From positions 1-18,260 of the forward strand of contig CAYWVS010000061.1 in NCBI GenBank assembly GCA_964461765.1: 18,260 bases of DNA, given 5' to 3'. The notes under the pieces are model-generated. The model made no database searches, was not told the origin of the DNA, and saw only the letters and a program-made list of their open reading frames with translations. Source of the stretch: JAVVUJ01 sp964461765. Lineage in GTDB: Bacteria > Bacillota > Clostridia > Peptostreptococcales > Anaerovoracaceae. Below are positions 5,899 through 15,120 of this stretch, in pieces (positions within the stretch are counted from its first letter, which is position 1; each line of letters starts with the position of its first letter). The translations under genes were made by a program, and so were the position numbers.

Positions 5899-6912
5899 AT
5901 GAACAACAAACTAATACATAAACTCGACGAAGTCCTTCGTGAGATTGAAATGCTCGGCAGGGAATATCGCGGGGAATATAACGGTGCCGTTGATATTGAG
6001 GTTTTGGAATTGGCAAAATCTGTTCAGGAGGCAGCTTTTGAAAAAATACGACATATAAAAGAATGGAAAGCACAGATAGAAACGCTTAAGATAGCTGTTT
6101 CCTCTATTATGGCACAGGACAGCAATGATGAAACTGATGAATATTCTGAAACGCTGAAACACGTCAACGAAACAGATGCCGAAGAGACAAAAATTGGTCG
6201 TTATGTCCGAAACAAAATGAACGAACTGAGCAATAGAGGTTATGTTTTTTCTGATGAGGTGCTGGCAACGCTCTTAGCTCCTTCAACAAATGATCGTTTT
6301 GGATTTAGTAACCCATTGTTTCGTTTATTTGATGAAACAAAAGATATTCGAGAGCAAAGAAATATAGGTGATTACAACCGCTACTGGAAAGAAATCTTTA
6401 CATTTGGTGACAAAAAACTTTTGATGTGTAGTCAGTGGTTTGAATATAGCAGAGAAGCATTTGATGCGTTTTATACTGGGCTTCTAAACAGCGAAACAAA
6501 TATTGCATCAACACAGGTAAGACACGAAGAAATACCGAGCGATGAATATACAGATGGCAAGAGTAACTATGTCACCCATGGCTATACTAAAAAAGAGCCC
6601 ATAAGTATGACTTTGTTCGGCAAAACAGAGCCAATTAAATTTTGGAACGAAGTGCTGATTAAAGTATGCGAGGCTGTGCAATTACGCAAACCGTATGTTG
6701 TTGCAAAATTTGATAAAATGAAAGTGCTTAACAGCGGAAATCGTATCAATTTCAGCTATATTGAAAGCGATATTAAATTTAATCGCAAGAGGCTTTCAAA
6801 TGGGTTATACATCGAAGTCAATAGAAGTGCCAATGATATTGTTTCCGTGTCGGAAAAAATCCTTGAGCTATGCGGATACAGTGCAAACGAATTAGTGCTT
6901 GAATATAAATAA
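5899..6912 (+). CDS. Operon gene 1: defence-associated protein with restriction-linked C-terminal domain
   Basis: This is a 337-aa protein. Residues 1-80 are helical and charged, and an acidic linker follows (DSNDETDEYSE). Residues about 225-337 resemble a domain I recall at the C-terminus of restriction and defence proteins: 'xFGKxxxIKxWxEVLIxVCE' (here LFGKTEPIKFWNEVLIKVCE), an F-S motif, and a final 'GLYIEVNRSANDIVSVSEKI...GY' that parallels the usual 'xYVExNLSANxIVxLxxKLLExFGY'. I cannot give its Pfam name. A DNA- or target-recognition role would fit but is not shown. GGAGGAG lies 7 nt upstream of the ATG. It is the first gene of the six-gene operon, and gene 2 follows 22 bp later. No nuclease or methylase motif is visible. 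Confidence 0.6.
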   Translation: MNNKLIHKLDEVLREIEMLGREYRGEYNGAVDIEVLELAKSVQEAAFEKIRHIKEWKAQIETLKIAVSSIMAQDSNDETDEYSETLKHVNETDAEETKIGRYVRNKMNELSNRGYVFSDEVLATLLAPSTNDRFGFSNPLFRLFDETKDIREQRNIGDYNRYWKEIFTFGDKKLLMCSQWFEYSREAFDAFYTGLLNSETNIASTQVRHEEIPSDEYTDGKSNYVTHGYTKKEPISMTLFGKTEPIKFWNEVLIKVCEAVQLRKPYVVAKFDKMKVLNSGNRINFSYIESDIKFNRKRLSNGLYIEVNRSANDIVSVSEKILELCGYSANELVLEYK

Positions 6913-6934
6913 ATAAATGCCGGAGGTAAAAGAA

Positions 6935-8083
6935 ATGCAAGAGAAAATAAAACGCCTTGAACAGTTAACTTCGAAGAAAGCGAAAACCACGAACGACAAT
7001 GCCGCTTTTGCATCTGATTTGTTGTTTGAAATATTTACCGAAAACAAAGATATGAATTTTTTATGTGAAAACTTGTACGCTTCTTCCTATGTTGTGGCAG
7101 AACCATTTGCAATTAAATTTTATTTTAGATTGGCAGAAGTCGATAAAATTAATTTGTTTAGTGGACTTATGTCAGCTGCGCGGGATAAACAACATCAAGT
7201 TATTTTCCCTGTTTGTTTTAGCATCATTGCTTCGGTTGTTAAACAGCAATCTACTGACACTTTTTATCACAAATTATTAAAATACTTGTTTAAATTAGCT
7301 GACACCAATGAAGGTTTTTCGGAAACAAAATGCAAAATGTTTAAAGACCATCTTTTGCAAAAAAGTAATGGAACTATATTCGATACTGATTATTCACAAT
7401 GGAGCAAGCCCGATATTCAAAGATTTTTTAGATATCTAAATACAGCTATTAAGGATATAAGCAGTCTACCATATAAAACAAAACTTGAAAAATGGTTTGA
7501 CAAAAATGGCCTTCCTGCAATAGTAAACCCCTCCGAGGCTGTAATAAAAGATGAAACAAAACCTCAGCAGCAAGAAGTAGTAAGTCCGAAGCCAATGACA
7601 GCACCGGAAATTGCCGAACAAAAGCCCGATGAACTCTTGAAGACTGTTGATGCCGTTAAAAGTGAAATGCAAAAGCTTTTTGCAAACGCATTTGAGAAAA
7701 ACAATGCCTTCAGGCAACTTGAGGATAGTATTAAAAGCAAGGAAACCGAAATTGCACAGTTAAAGACGAAATTAGAGGAAGCAACAAAGACCTTGCATGC
7801 ACAAGTTGCTCAAATTGAAAGCTTACAAGATGAAATCTCAAGAAAAACGACTGAAATTGCAAAACTTAATTATAGACTGAAGCTATCTTATAGTGCCGAT
7901 GAGATAAGTAAGAACCAAGAGCTTGATGCACTAAAAAAAGATATTGGGGAGGCAATTAAATTGCAGTATACAGACTTTTCCGAAAATAAAAATGCGGCGT
8001 GCACAGAGGATAACTACGAAGCCTTAAAGGTAAGTCTAAATCAAATATTTAGGGCACTAAAACGACATGGTGTAGAATTTTAA
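6935..8083 (+). CDS. Operon gene 2: helical coiled-coil protein, possible Hsp70 partner
   Basis: The chosen ATG at 6935 (382 aa) has GGAGGT 7 nt upstream. The in-frame ATG at 6917 (388 aa) has no such site. Residues about 10-200 are predicted helical with no recognised fold. A Pro/Gln-rich linker follows (about 205-235), then a long heptad-like coiled coil (about 235-325, KSKETEIAQLKTKLEEATKT). A conserved-looking C-terminal segment contains CTEDNYEALKVSLNQIFRAL. No enzymatic motif is seen. Its place directly before an Hsp70-like gene (12-bp gap), together with its coiled coil, suggests a dedicated adaptor or nucleotide-exchange role like that of GrpE. This is inference: no GrpE beta-domain is recognisable. 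A scaffold or sensor for the helicases is equally possible. Confidence 0.6.
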   Translation: MQEKIKRLEQLTSKKAKTTNDNAAFASDLLFEIFTENKDMNFLCENLYASSYVVAEPFAIKFYFRLAEVDKINLFSGLMSAARDKQHQVIFPVCFSIIASVVKQQSTDTFYHKLLKYLFKLADTNEGFSETKCKMFKDHLLQKSNGTIFDTDYSQWSKPDIQRFFRYLNTAIKDISSLPYKTKLEKWFDKNGLPAIVNPSEAVIKDETKPQQQEVVSPKPMTAPEIAEQKPDELLKTVDAVKSEMQKLFANAFEKNNAFRQLEDSIKSKETEIAQLKTKLEEATKTLHAQVAQIESLQDEISRKTTEIAKLNYRLKLSYSADEISKNQELDALKKDIGEAIKLQYTDFSENKNAACTEDNYEALKVSLNQIFRALKRHGVEF

Positions 8084-8095
8084 GGGGGTGGAAAT

Positions 8096-9553
8096 GTGAG
8101 AACTGGTATTTATTATGGGATAGATTTTGGTACGACAAATACAGCTGCCGTGCAAATAATAGTTGATGAGCATGGAACCCGAATTGTCAATTTGGCTGAA
8201 GAAGGCGAGCAACCTTTTGCTTCCATTGTTGCTATACCAAAAGATGGAAGTCAAAAAATGCTGTTTGGTAGAGATGTGAAAAGACGTCGGCAAGAGCTTT
8301 CCACTGACTATACCATAGTACCCTCTATCAAGAGCTTTCTTAACGATAACGAAGAAATTGTTGCAGGTGGGAAAAGATATAGTGCAACAGAGGTTACAGC
8401 TAATTTCTTGTTGTTTGTAAAAGAACACATTAAAGCAAAGTATAGTATCACTATTGATGAAGCCACATTTGCTTTCCCTGTTGATTTCAAGCCGAGAGGT
8501 AGAACAGAGCTTATTAAAGCTGCAACCGCAGCTAACATAAAAGTCAAAGGATTTGTAAGCGAATCGACTGCTGCCTATATCGCAAATAAAAATCAGTCAA
8601 AGGCTATTTCAAGAGTAATGGTTGTTGACTGGGGAGGTGGTACTCTTGATATTAGCATCTTAGATTTAAAAGAGGGTCAGCTGTACGAAACTGCTGTTTT
8701 AGGTGAAAAAATCGGTGGTGATGATATTGATTTACTTCTTGCCCAAAAGTTTCATTCAAGACTTGTTATGCAAACCGGTATACAAACAGGCTACGAGGAA
8801 ATGGCAGATAAAGATAAAGACACAATGATTGCAATGTGCGAGCAAACAAAAATCAATTTAAGCAATGATGAAGAAGAAGCCGGTATAACGCTTAGAAACT
8901 ATGGCAGATTTGGGACAAAAAACATAACCATCACCTACGAATACTTTTGTGATGTGATAACTCCGATTATTAAAAACATAATTCGGGTTATTGATACGGC
9001 CATGCGACAAGCCGCTACTACAAAATCAGGAATTGATGCTGTTATTTTGGTTGGCGGCAGTTGTGGGCTTAGGTCGTTTTGCAATATTATTAGTAGTTTG
9101 TTTGGAAATGATAAGATTGTTATACCAGAAAAAATGCAGTGGTCCGTTGCAGGCGGAGCGGCTTTAATATCAGTTACTGACAGTGATTATCGTTTGAATG
9201 ATGATGTCGGAATAATTTTGAGTGATAAAGACAATACCGTATTTCCGATTTTGGAAAGGAATGTAGCAAAAGTCGGTACAAATATTCAACCTATTACTTT
9301 TGCACTAACAGAAGATAGTCCCGATGCACATTTTTTGTTTACAAACGGAGATAAAAGTATTAATTACGGCATTGTTAATGTCCATACGAAGGGTTTTATG
9401 AGCGAGCATTTAGAATTGACTGCGTCTATTAACATAGACCAAATCGCAAAGTTTGTTATTCGAAACAAAAATATGGGCAGCGACTATAAAGTCGAACACT
9501 ACATAAACAAGTTAAAATTTTCTTATGACTTGTCCCAAATGGGTGATTTCTAA
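8096..9553 (+). CDS. Operon gene 3: Hsp70/DnaK-like ATPase with short substrate-binding domain
   Basis: This is a 485-aa Hsp70 homologue, against about 600-640 aa for DnaK. It starts with GTG behind AAGGGGGTG. Actin-fold motifs are intact: phosphate-1 GIDFGTTNTAA (residues 8-18), the region equivalent to DnaK Lys70 (TIVPSIKSFL), the connect region SESTAAYIA, phosphate-2 VVDWGGGTLDIS (176-187), and adenosine motif VILVGGSCG (316-324). ATP binding and hydrolysis are therefore likely. After the nucleotide-binding domain, residues about 370-485 look like a compact SBD-beta (ELTASINIDQIAKFVIRN parallels DnaK 'VTFDIDANGILNVSAKD'), and the alpha-helical lid is missing. No J-domain gene lies beside it. 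Within a DrmA/DrmB operon it probably acts as an ATP-driven conformational switch or assembly factor and not as a general chaperone. Homology is clear. The role is inferred. Confidence 0.9.
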   Translation: MRTGIYYGIDFGTTNTAAVQIIVDEHGTRIVNLAEEGEQPFASIVAIPKDGSQKMLFGRDVKRRRQELSTDYTIVPSIKSFLNDNEEIVAGGKRYSATEVTANFLLFVKEHIKAKYSITIDEATFAFPVDFKPRGRTELIKAATAANIKVKGFVSESTAAYIANKNQSKAISRVMVVDWGGGTLDISILDLKEGQLYETAVLGEKIGGDDIDLLLAQKFHSRLVMQTGIQTGYEEMADKDKDTMIAMCEQTKINLSNDEEEAGITLRNYGRFGTKNITITYEYFCDVITPIIKNIIRVIDTAMRQAATTKSGIDAVILVGGSCGLRSFCNIISSLFGNDKIVIPEKMQWSVAGGAALISVTDSDYRLNDDVGIILSDKDNTVFPILERNVAKVGTNIQPITFALTEDSPDAHFLFTNGDKSINYGIVNVHTKGFMSEHLELTASINIDQIAKFVIRNKNMGSDYKVEHYINKLKFSYDLSQMGDF

Positions 9554-9575
9554 TAGTTTTAAGTGGATTGATAAA

Positions 9576-11918
9576 ATGAATATAAAATCAAATATTTGTA
9601 TCCCAAGCAATATATATATTCGCAATAATAAGGAGATAAGTAGCGACGCAGAGTTTGTTAAACATATTCACGGGTATGAAGCACTAAAAAAAGTTGCCCC
9701 TTCACTGTCTGGTACGCTTAGTGCCGCTAGGTTAAGTAGCATTCAACAACAAGAATTACTAGAAGGAACTTCATGCTCACTCGCTAAAAATGGTGAAATC
9801 ACCCACGGTAAGGTTATGATTGACGGAAAGCCACGTTGGGTTTGCCGATGTGAATACAGAAAATGTGACCGTTTTTCGTCTTGTGTTGGTCAAAACAGGC
9901 ATTCTCTAATTGCGCGTGAACAGTCAGTAGATATTTCACTGACACCAACCGTCATCGAACCATCAACCGAGTATTTTGAGTACTTGGGAATTTTATCTTC
10001 TGATGTTGTTCTTCAAACGACAACACCATATCAACAATCGCAATTAGATGATTTCGAACTGTTTGAAAATGCTGAAATTATAAATTGTGAAGAAACAACA
10101 CCGCAAGAAAATATAAATGAACAACAATGCGGTTTTATTAAAATTGCAGACCCAACAGAAATTATTGTGTCTGACATTGATAGCAGGATACTGGTTAATG
10201 CCGGTCCCGGAACAGGTAAGACATATACAGTAATAAATAGATTGCTCCACATCATAAAAAACGAATTGGCAACACCAGACCTAATTTTGGTGTTGTGTTA
10301 TTCTCGAGCGGCCGTTTCCGTGATAAAACAACGAGTAGAAGCGGGTGTCAAGAACGGTGAACTTCCAATCGAAGCAAATACAGTATCAATATGCACATTT
10401 GATTGGTTTGCGACAAGATATTTAGCTGAAATCAATGCGGATATGTCTACTTTAACTCATAATGAAAGAATAGCATTGTTTAACCAAAAAATTAAATATG
10501 AAGATTTTGACCATTTTAAATACTTGATTATTGATGAAATACAAGATTTAGTCAATGAGAGAGCGTTGATGGTCTTAAATATATTGAATAATATAAACTG
10601 CGGTTATTTACTACTTGGTGACAGATGCCAAGCGATTTATGATTATGACTGTGGTACAGACAAGAGCATAAAGTCCACAGAGTTTTATAGAAGGTTAATG
10701 GATTTCCTTGGTGACAAGGCATTGAAATACGAGTTGACTCAAAACAAAAGACAAAACAAAGTTTTATCTAAATTCACTGATGATATAAGGCAGGCTCTGC
10801 TAACATTCGATGTAAAATCGCAGAACGAATGGACAGCGGCTGCAATGTCTGAAATACAAGTGTTTTCTGAATATGCTGAAAGATTTATTCCACAAATTAA
10901 GGTCGGTGAAAAAACCGCCGTTCTTTGCAGGAGTAATGGTGAAGCAGAAATGATAAGCAGTCATTTTTGCAAGAACAATATTGAACATACCTTGCTACGA
11001 GGTGCAGGACATAAGCAAAAGTTGCATCGCTTTATTGCTGATATATTTTGGGATTATGTTGAGCCTCAAATCACAGAGGAATGTTTTGTAGAACGTTACA
11101 AAGTGCGAGTTTGTGATACTCCAGATATGGCTCGGGTTGCATTTTCTGAACTGTGCAAACTGACTGAAGACGATAACGGCATTATTAAAATGAGTGAGCT
11201 TGTATCGGCTCTTTCTAAAATAGTTGATATAGCTGATGTTTTGTCCGCTGAGCGCAACACTGATCTTGTAGTATCCACAATTCACAGGGCCAAGGGTAGA
11301 GAGTTTGAAAATGTTTATATTTTGCAAACATCATTTCCCGAAAGCGAAACCGATGCTGAAGAATCAAGGGTAAGGTATGTTTCGGTTACAAGACCGAAAC
11401 AAAATCTTATGTTGCTCACCAAAAAAGAAAAATATTGGAACACAAGGATAACAAAAGACAGAACACGTAGTTATCAAATAAGAAGACCATATTATAATAA
11501 ATGGTACTGTTGTTCTGGCATTGCATTAGGAAATGATGGGGATGTTGACGATACAAGTTTTGTTTCTGCTATACTTTTTGACGATTTTTATGAAACACAA
11601 AAATACATATCCGAAAAAGTATTTCGAAACGATAAACTTGAAATACAGCGTCACTTTTCAACGGACAGATATTTAATTTACCACGACGGACGATTATTGG
11701 GAGCATTGGCATCAGACATCAATCAAAAGTTTTGGGACGTTATAAACTCAACCTGTAACAAAAACAATATACCCTCAAGGTTAACTGACGTGTATGTAAA
11801 TGATATAGTTACCATTGTGCAACCTCGCTTTGATGAGAGTATCCCTCTGATGTATCGTAGGTCTAAAATATGGCTTGGGTTATCAATAAGCGGGCTTGCA
11901 AAGGTTGACTTTAATTAG
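9576..11918 (+). CDS. Operon gene 4: UvrD/Rep-like SF1A helicase with N-terminal Cys cluster
   Basis: A 780-aa protein from the ATG at 9576, which has a weak AAGTGG site. An alternative ATG at 9525 would overlap the Hsp70 gene and add 17 residues, but it lacks a ribosome binding site. All SF1A helicase motifs are seen: Walker A AGPGTGKT (K215), Ia LCYSRAAVSVIKQR, II LIIDEIQD (320-324), III GDRCQAIYDY (about 349), IV LTQNKRQN, V STIHRAKGREFENV (about 567-580) and VI VSVTRPKQNL (about 603-612). The N-terminal roughly 200 residues are not part of UvrD and hold C67, C90, C92, C97 and C103, a possible Zn or Fe-S site. No nuclease domain is visible. In the operon it likely translocates on or unwinds DNA alongside the DrmA-like helicase. 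Confidence 0.9.
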   Translation: MNIKSNICIPSNIYIRNNKEISSDAEFVKHIHGYEALKKVAPSLSGTLSAARLSSIQQQELLEGTSCSLAKNGEITHGKVMIDGKPRWVCRCEYRKCDRFSSCVGQNRHSLIAREQSVDISLTPTVIEPSTEYFEYLGILSSDVVLQTTTPYQQSQLDDFELFENAEIINCEETTPQENINEQQCGFIKIADPTEIIVSDIDSRILVNAGPGTGKTYTVINRLLHIIKNELATPDLILVLCYSRAAVSVIKQRVEAGVKNGELPIEANTVSICTFDWFATRYLAEINADMSTLTHNERIALFNQKIKYEDFDHFKYLIIDEIQDLVNERALMVLNILNNINCGYLLLGDRCQAIYDYDCGTDKSIKSTEFYRRLMDFLGDKALKYELTQNKRQNKVLSKFTDDIRQALLTFDVKSQNEWTAAAMSEIQVFSEYAERFIPQIKVGEKTAVLCRSNGEAEMISSHFCKNNIEHTLLRGAGHKQKLHRFIADIFWDYVEPQITEECFVERYKVRVCDTPDMARVAFSELCKLTEDDNGIIKMSELVSALSKIVDIADVLSAERNTDLVVSTIHRAKGREFENVYILQTSFPESETDAEESRVRYVSVTRPKQNLMLLTKKEKYWNTRITKDRTRSYQIRRPYYNKWYCCSGIALGNDGDVDDTSFVSAILFDDFYETQKYISEKVFRNDKLEIQRHFSTDRYLIYHDGRLLGALASDINQKFWDVINSTCNKNNIPSRLTDVYVNDIVTIVQPRFDESIPLMYRRSKIWLGLSISGLAKVDFN

Positions 11919-11927
11919 GAGGGGCTT

Positions 11928-14900
11928 ATGAACGGGTATTCTGATTTTTACAATGTCGTAGAAACGACCGAAAACTTGCTAAGACAAGATTTATACGGAC
12001 CTGTTGATGAAAACGAAGTCATTGATGAGGAGCCGTTAAATACCTATGTGTGTGGCATCCTTTGGCCTAAAAAAGCAACAACTACTTCTAAAAATGAAGT
12101 TGACACTTCCGAGGAAGATGAATATCTTAAAAGAGAGATTGAAGCTTCGGACGAGTTAGAGGATACAACATTACCGCAGAATGATACCATAGGAGCAAGC
12201 AATGTATACAAGCCGTCTGCAATGGCACTTTCGGTTATGGTGTCAAAAAATACTAAAAGGGTTAGGGCACATTTTTCATTTGCGAAATACAGTCATGCCG
12301 AAGAGCGTATTCAAATTCCAAAGAAGGATATTGATGGTAATGAACAAATAAATGAACGTGCTGTCCATAAATATACACGAAACCCTTATTCGTTGAAGGT
12401 TGAATTTAACGTACCAAATAAGATCGGTAGAGCAGTCGGAGCTTTGTCCGAATTAGAATTGGATTTTGGAATTGATATTGAGTTGTATGTGCGCAAAATT
12501 TTTGAAAACGGTGATAAATTAGTTACTGTATCGGTTGTAAATAAACGCACTGCTGTGCAAAAAAATATCGAGCAAAACATTGCCGCTTTATTTCAATGCA
12601 AGCTGTCTATCAACATTGAAGACAATGAATTTTTGCCGATATATGTAGGCGAATATTCAGACACCGACGAAGATGTATTAATTTCAAATATGCAGTACAG
12701 CGATGTAGAAAATTATGCATATGGACACGGCTGTTCCGCCTACTACAACGAAGTGAACGGCAAAGTAACAGAGATTAGCAGTGACTTTATGCCAAGTGAA
12801 GAAGTGCTTCAAATGATGCCAAGCTCATTAAAGAATAACGATTTTTTGCAAATGGTTTATTTGGTGAACGCAGATAGACAATTGGTCATAAGCAAGCTGT
12901 CCGCCTTTGCCTTAGAATATGAAGAATGGGCTAAAATACAAAAAACTCTCAATAAAACAATCAATGAACATAGCAAAGCGGTCGCATTGTCTATAAAACG
13001 TATTGGCGCATGCATAGCAAGACTAAAAAAAGGCATTTCTGTTTTGGAAAATGATGAAATGGCTTATTTGGCTTTTAGACTTATGAATCAAGCTATGTGC
13101 TTACAACGTGTCAAAACCAAAAAATGTGATGAAAGTGCAGTGCGATGGTATCCATTTCAGTTCGCATACATATTGCAAATAATACCCGATATTACTTTGG
13201 AGCAAAGTGAGTACAGGGATTTTGTCGATTTGTTGTGGTTTCCGACAGGCGGTGGTAAGACAGAGGCTTACCTTGGTGTGTCAGCATTCGTTATTTTTTA
13301 TCGACGACTTTTGGGTGGAAATGAAAGTGGCGGCGTAACCGTGCTTATGCGATACACACTACGATTGCTTACAATTCAGCAGTTTGAAAGAGCAACAGCA
13401 CTTATTTGTTCTTGTGAATATTTGCGCGTAAAGCATAATATTCTTGGCGGTGAAATTAATATAGGGCTTTGGATTGGCAGTGGTATGACACCTAACCATT
13501 TAGACGATGCTGCCGAAGTGATTAAAAAGCTCAGAGATAATGGGGACGAACGAATATATGAAGGTAATCCTTGTCAGATAACTACCTGCCCATGGTGTGG
13601 GTCAATTATTGATATTGGTTGCTATAGCATTTCAGATACCATGACTATTCGATGTAAGAATAATCCAAAATGCCATTTTCACAAGTCATTGCCGATTTAT
13701 GTCGTTGATGATGATATTTATAAAAAATGCCCTACACTTGTTTTAAGCACTGTAGATAAATTTGCTCGAATTGTGTGGGAAGAAAAATCTAAAGCGATAT
13801 TTGGCAAAGGTATCTTTGCACCACCTGAGCTGATTATTCAAGATGAGTTACATCTTATTTCCGGACCTCTTGGCTCTATTTCCGGAGTTTATGAGATTGC
13901 GGTGCAAAAGCTGTGTGAAAACAGTGGGAGGAAGCCAAAAATAATAGCATCAACAGCAACAGTGCGAAATGCAAGAACACAAATAAAAAACCTTTATAAC
14001 AAAGAAATGTTTCAATTTCCACCAAACGGAATTTCGTTTCGTGATTCGTTTTTTGCAAAACAAGCAAGTAAGGACTTAAGACCCGCAAGGCGATATATCG
14101 GTTTATGCGAATCAGGAGGCAGTATGGCTGACTTGCTAATTCGTGTCTATGCTAATTTAATCTTTACAAAAAACCTCTTAATTAAGCAAGGTTTACCTGC
14201 CAACGTTATTGACCAATATTACACGACTATAGGGTATTTCAATGCTATTAAAGATTTAGGTGCTTCGTCAAGTATAATAAACGACCGTGTCGGAACCATG
14301 ATAAGGTTTTTAGTTGCGCATAAATTTGCTAAAATTGCTGCCGAATGGGGACTTACAGGGAAGGATATATACGACTATGAACGGCATGACGAACTTACAA
14401 GCAGAAAAACAGCAAAAGAAATAAAAGAAACGCTCGAACAACTGGGTGCAAAATATGACAGCGGGCAGTGTTACTCCTATGTTTTGGCATCAAATATGCT
14501 TTCTGTCGGTATTGATATAGACAGGCTCGGGGTTATGACTGTGTACAATCAACCAAAATCAAATGCTGAATATATACAGGCTACATCGCGCGTCGGCAGA
14601 AGCAATCCCGGAATAGTGTTGACACTTTATAATGCGATGCGTTCAAGAGATAAATCGCATTATGAGCAGTTTCCGTTTTATCATAAGACGTTCTATAAAT
14701 ATATCGAAGCAACGAGTGTAACGCCGTTTTCGGTACGTGCTATGGAAAAAGCACTTCACGCTGTTTTTGTTGCACTAATAAGACATACCATTCCCACACT
14801 TTCGTCAAATACAGATGCTGTTAATTTCAGAACTACCGTAAATGGTGTTAAAGAAATCCGAGAATTTATTATTGGAGTCGTAAAAACTATTGCACCTGAA

Positions 14901-15119
14901 GCGGTAGACCACGCTACCGTTTGTTTAGATTATTTTGCAAATGAATGGGAAATATACGCAAAAAACAATCGTGAAACGTTTAAATATTCAAAATTTGATG
15001 GCGGAATAGCCTTACTTAATCCTGCTGAAAAATTAAACGATTTAGGATTACCACCAACACTTAATGCACTGCGGAATGTGGACTCAAACTCAAACGTCTA
15101 CATCGTAAGGAGGGATTAA
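11928..15119 (+). CDS. drmA: Operon gene 5: DrmA-like DISARM helicase
   Basis: A 1063-aa SF2-type helicase, 9 bp after gene 4 and behind AGGAGGGG. Helicase motifs: Walker A WFPTGGGKTEAYLG (K444), LMRYTLRLLTIQQFERA (a hallmark of DrmA-type helicases), a zinc ribbon CPWC...C...C (C554, C557, C576, C582) inserted before STVDKFARI, motif II as DELH (639-642), STAT (about 675-678), and a C-terminal RecA fold with SVGIDIDRLGVM and QATSRVGR (884-891). Residues 1-400 are an N-terminal region typical in length for DrmA but not otherwise recognised. In DISARM, DrmA and DrmB form a DNA-binding complex proposed to load on unmodified or free 5' DNA ends. Every motif needed for ATPase activity seems present. 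The family call is strong. That the system is defensive is inferred. Confidence 0.88.
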   Translation: MNGYSDFYNVVETTENLLRQDLYGPVDENEVIDEEPLNTYVCGILWPKKATTTSKNEVDTSEEDEYLKREIEASDELEDTTLPQNDTIGASNVYKPSAMALSVMVSKNTKRVRAHFSFAKYSHAEERIQIPKKDIDGNEQINERAVHKYTRNPYSLKVEFNVPNKIGRAVGALSELELDFGIDIELYVRKIFENGDKLVTVSVVNKRTAVQKNIEQNIAALFQCKLSINIEDNEFLPIYVGEYSDTDEDVLISNMQYSDVENYAYGHGCSAYYNEVNGKVTEISSDFMPSEEVLQMMPSSLKNNDFLQMVYLVNADRQLVISKLSAFALEYEEWAKIQKTLNKTINEHSKAVALSIKRIGACIARLKKGISVLENDEMAYLAFRLMNQAMCLQRVKTKKCDESAVRWYPFQFAYILQIIPDITLEQSEYRDFVDLLWFPTGGGKTEAYLGVSAFVIFYRRLLGGNESGGVTVLMRYTLRLLTIQQFERATALICSCEYLRVKHNILGGEINIGLWIGSGMTPNHLDDAAEVIKKLRDNGDERIYEGNPCQITTCPWCGSIIDIGCYSISDTMTIRCKNNPKCHFHKSLPIYVVDDDIYKKCPTLVLSTVDKFARIVWEEKSKAIFGKGIFAPPELIIQDELHLISGPLGSISGVYEIAVQKLCENSGRKPKIIASTATVRNARTQIKNLYNKEMFQFPPNGISFRDSFFAKQASKDLRPARRYIGLCESGGSMADLLIRVYANLIFTKNLLIKQGLPANVIDQYYTTIGYFNAIKDLGASSSIINDRVGTMIRFLVAHKFAKIAAEWGLTGKDIYDYERHDELTSRKTAKEIKETLEQLGAKYDSGQCYSYVLASNMLSVGIDIDRLGVMTVYNQPKSNAEYIQATSRVGRSNPGIVLTLYNAMRSRDKSHYEQFPFYHKTFYKYIEATSVTPFSVRAMEKALHAVFVALIRHTIPTLSSNTDAVNFRTTVNGVKEIREFIIGVVKTIAPEAVDHATVCLDYFANEWEIYAKNNRETFKYSKFDGGIALLNPAEKLNDLGLPPTLNALRNVDSNSNVYIVRRD

Positions 15120-15120
15120 A

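Noticed and set aside
9525..9575. Upstream ATG for the UvrD-like gene
   Set aside because: It overlaps the Hsp70 gene, has no ribosome binding site, and its extra residues mirror the Hsp70 tail in another frame. The ATG at 9576 is preferred but not proven.
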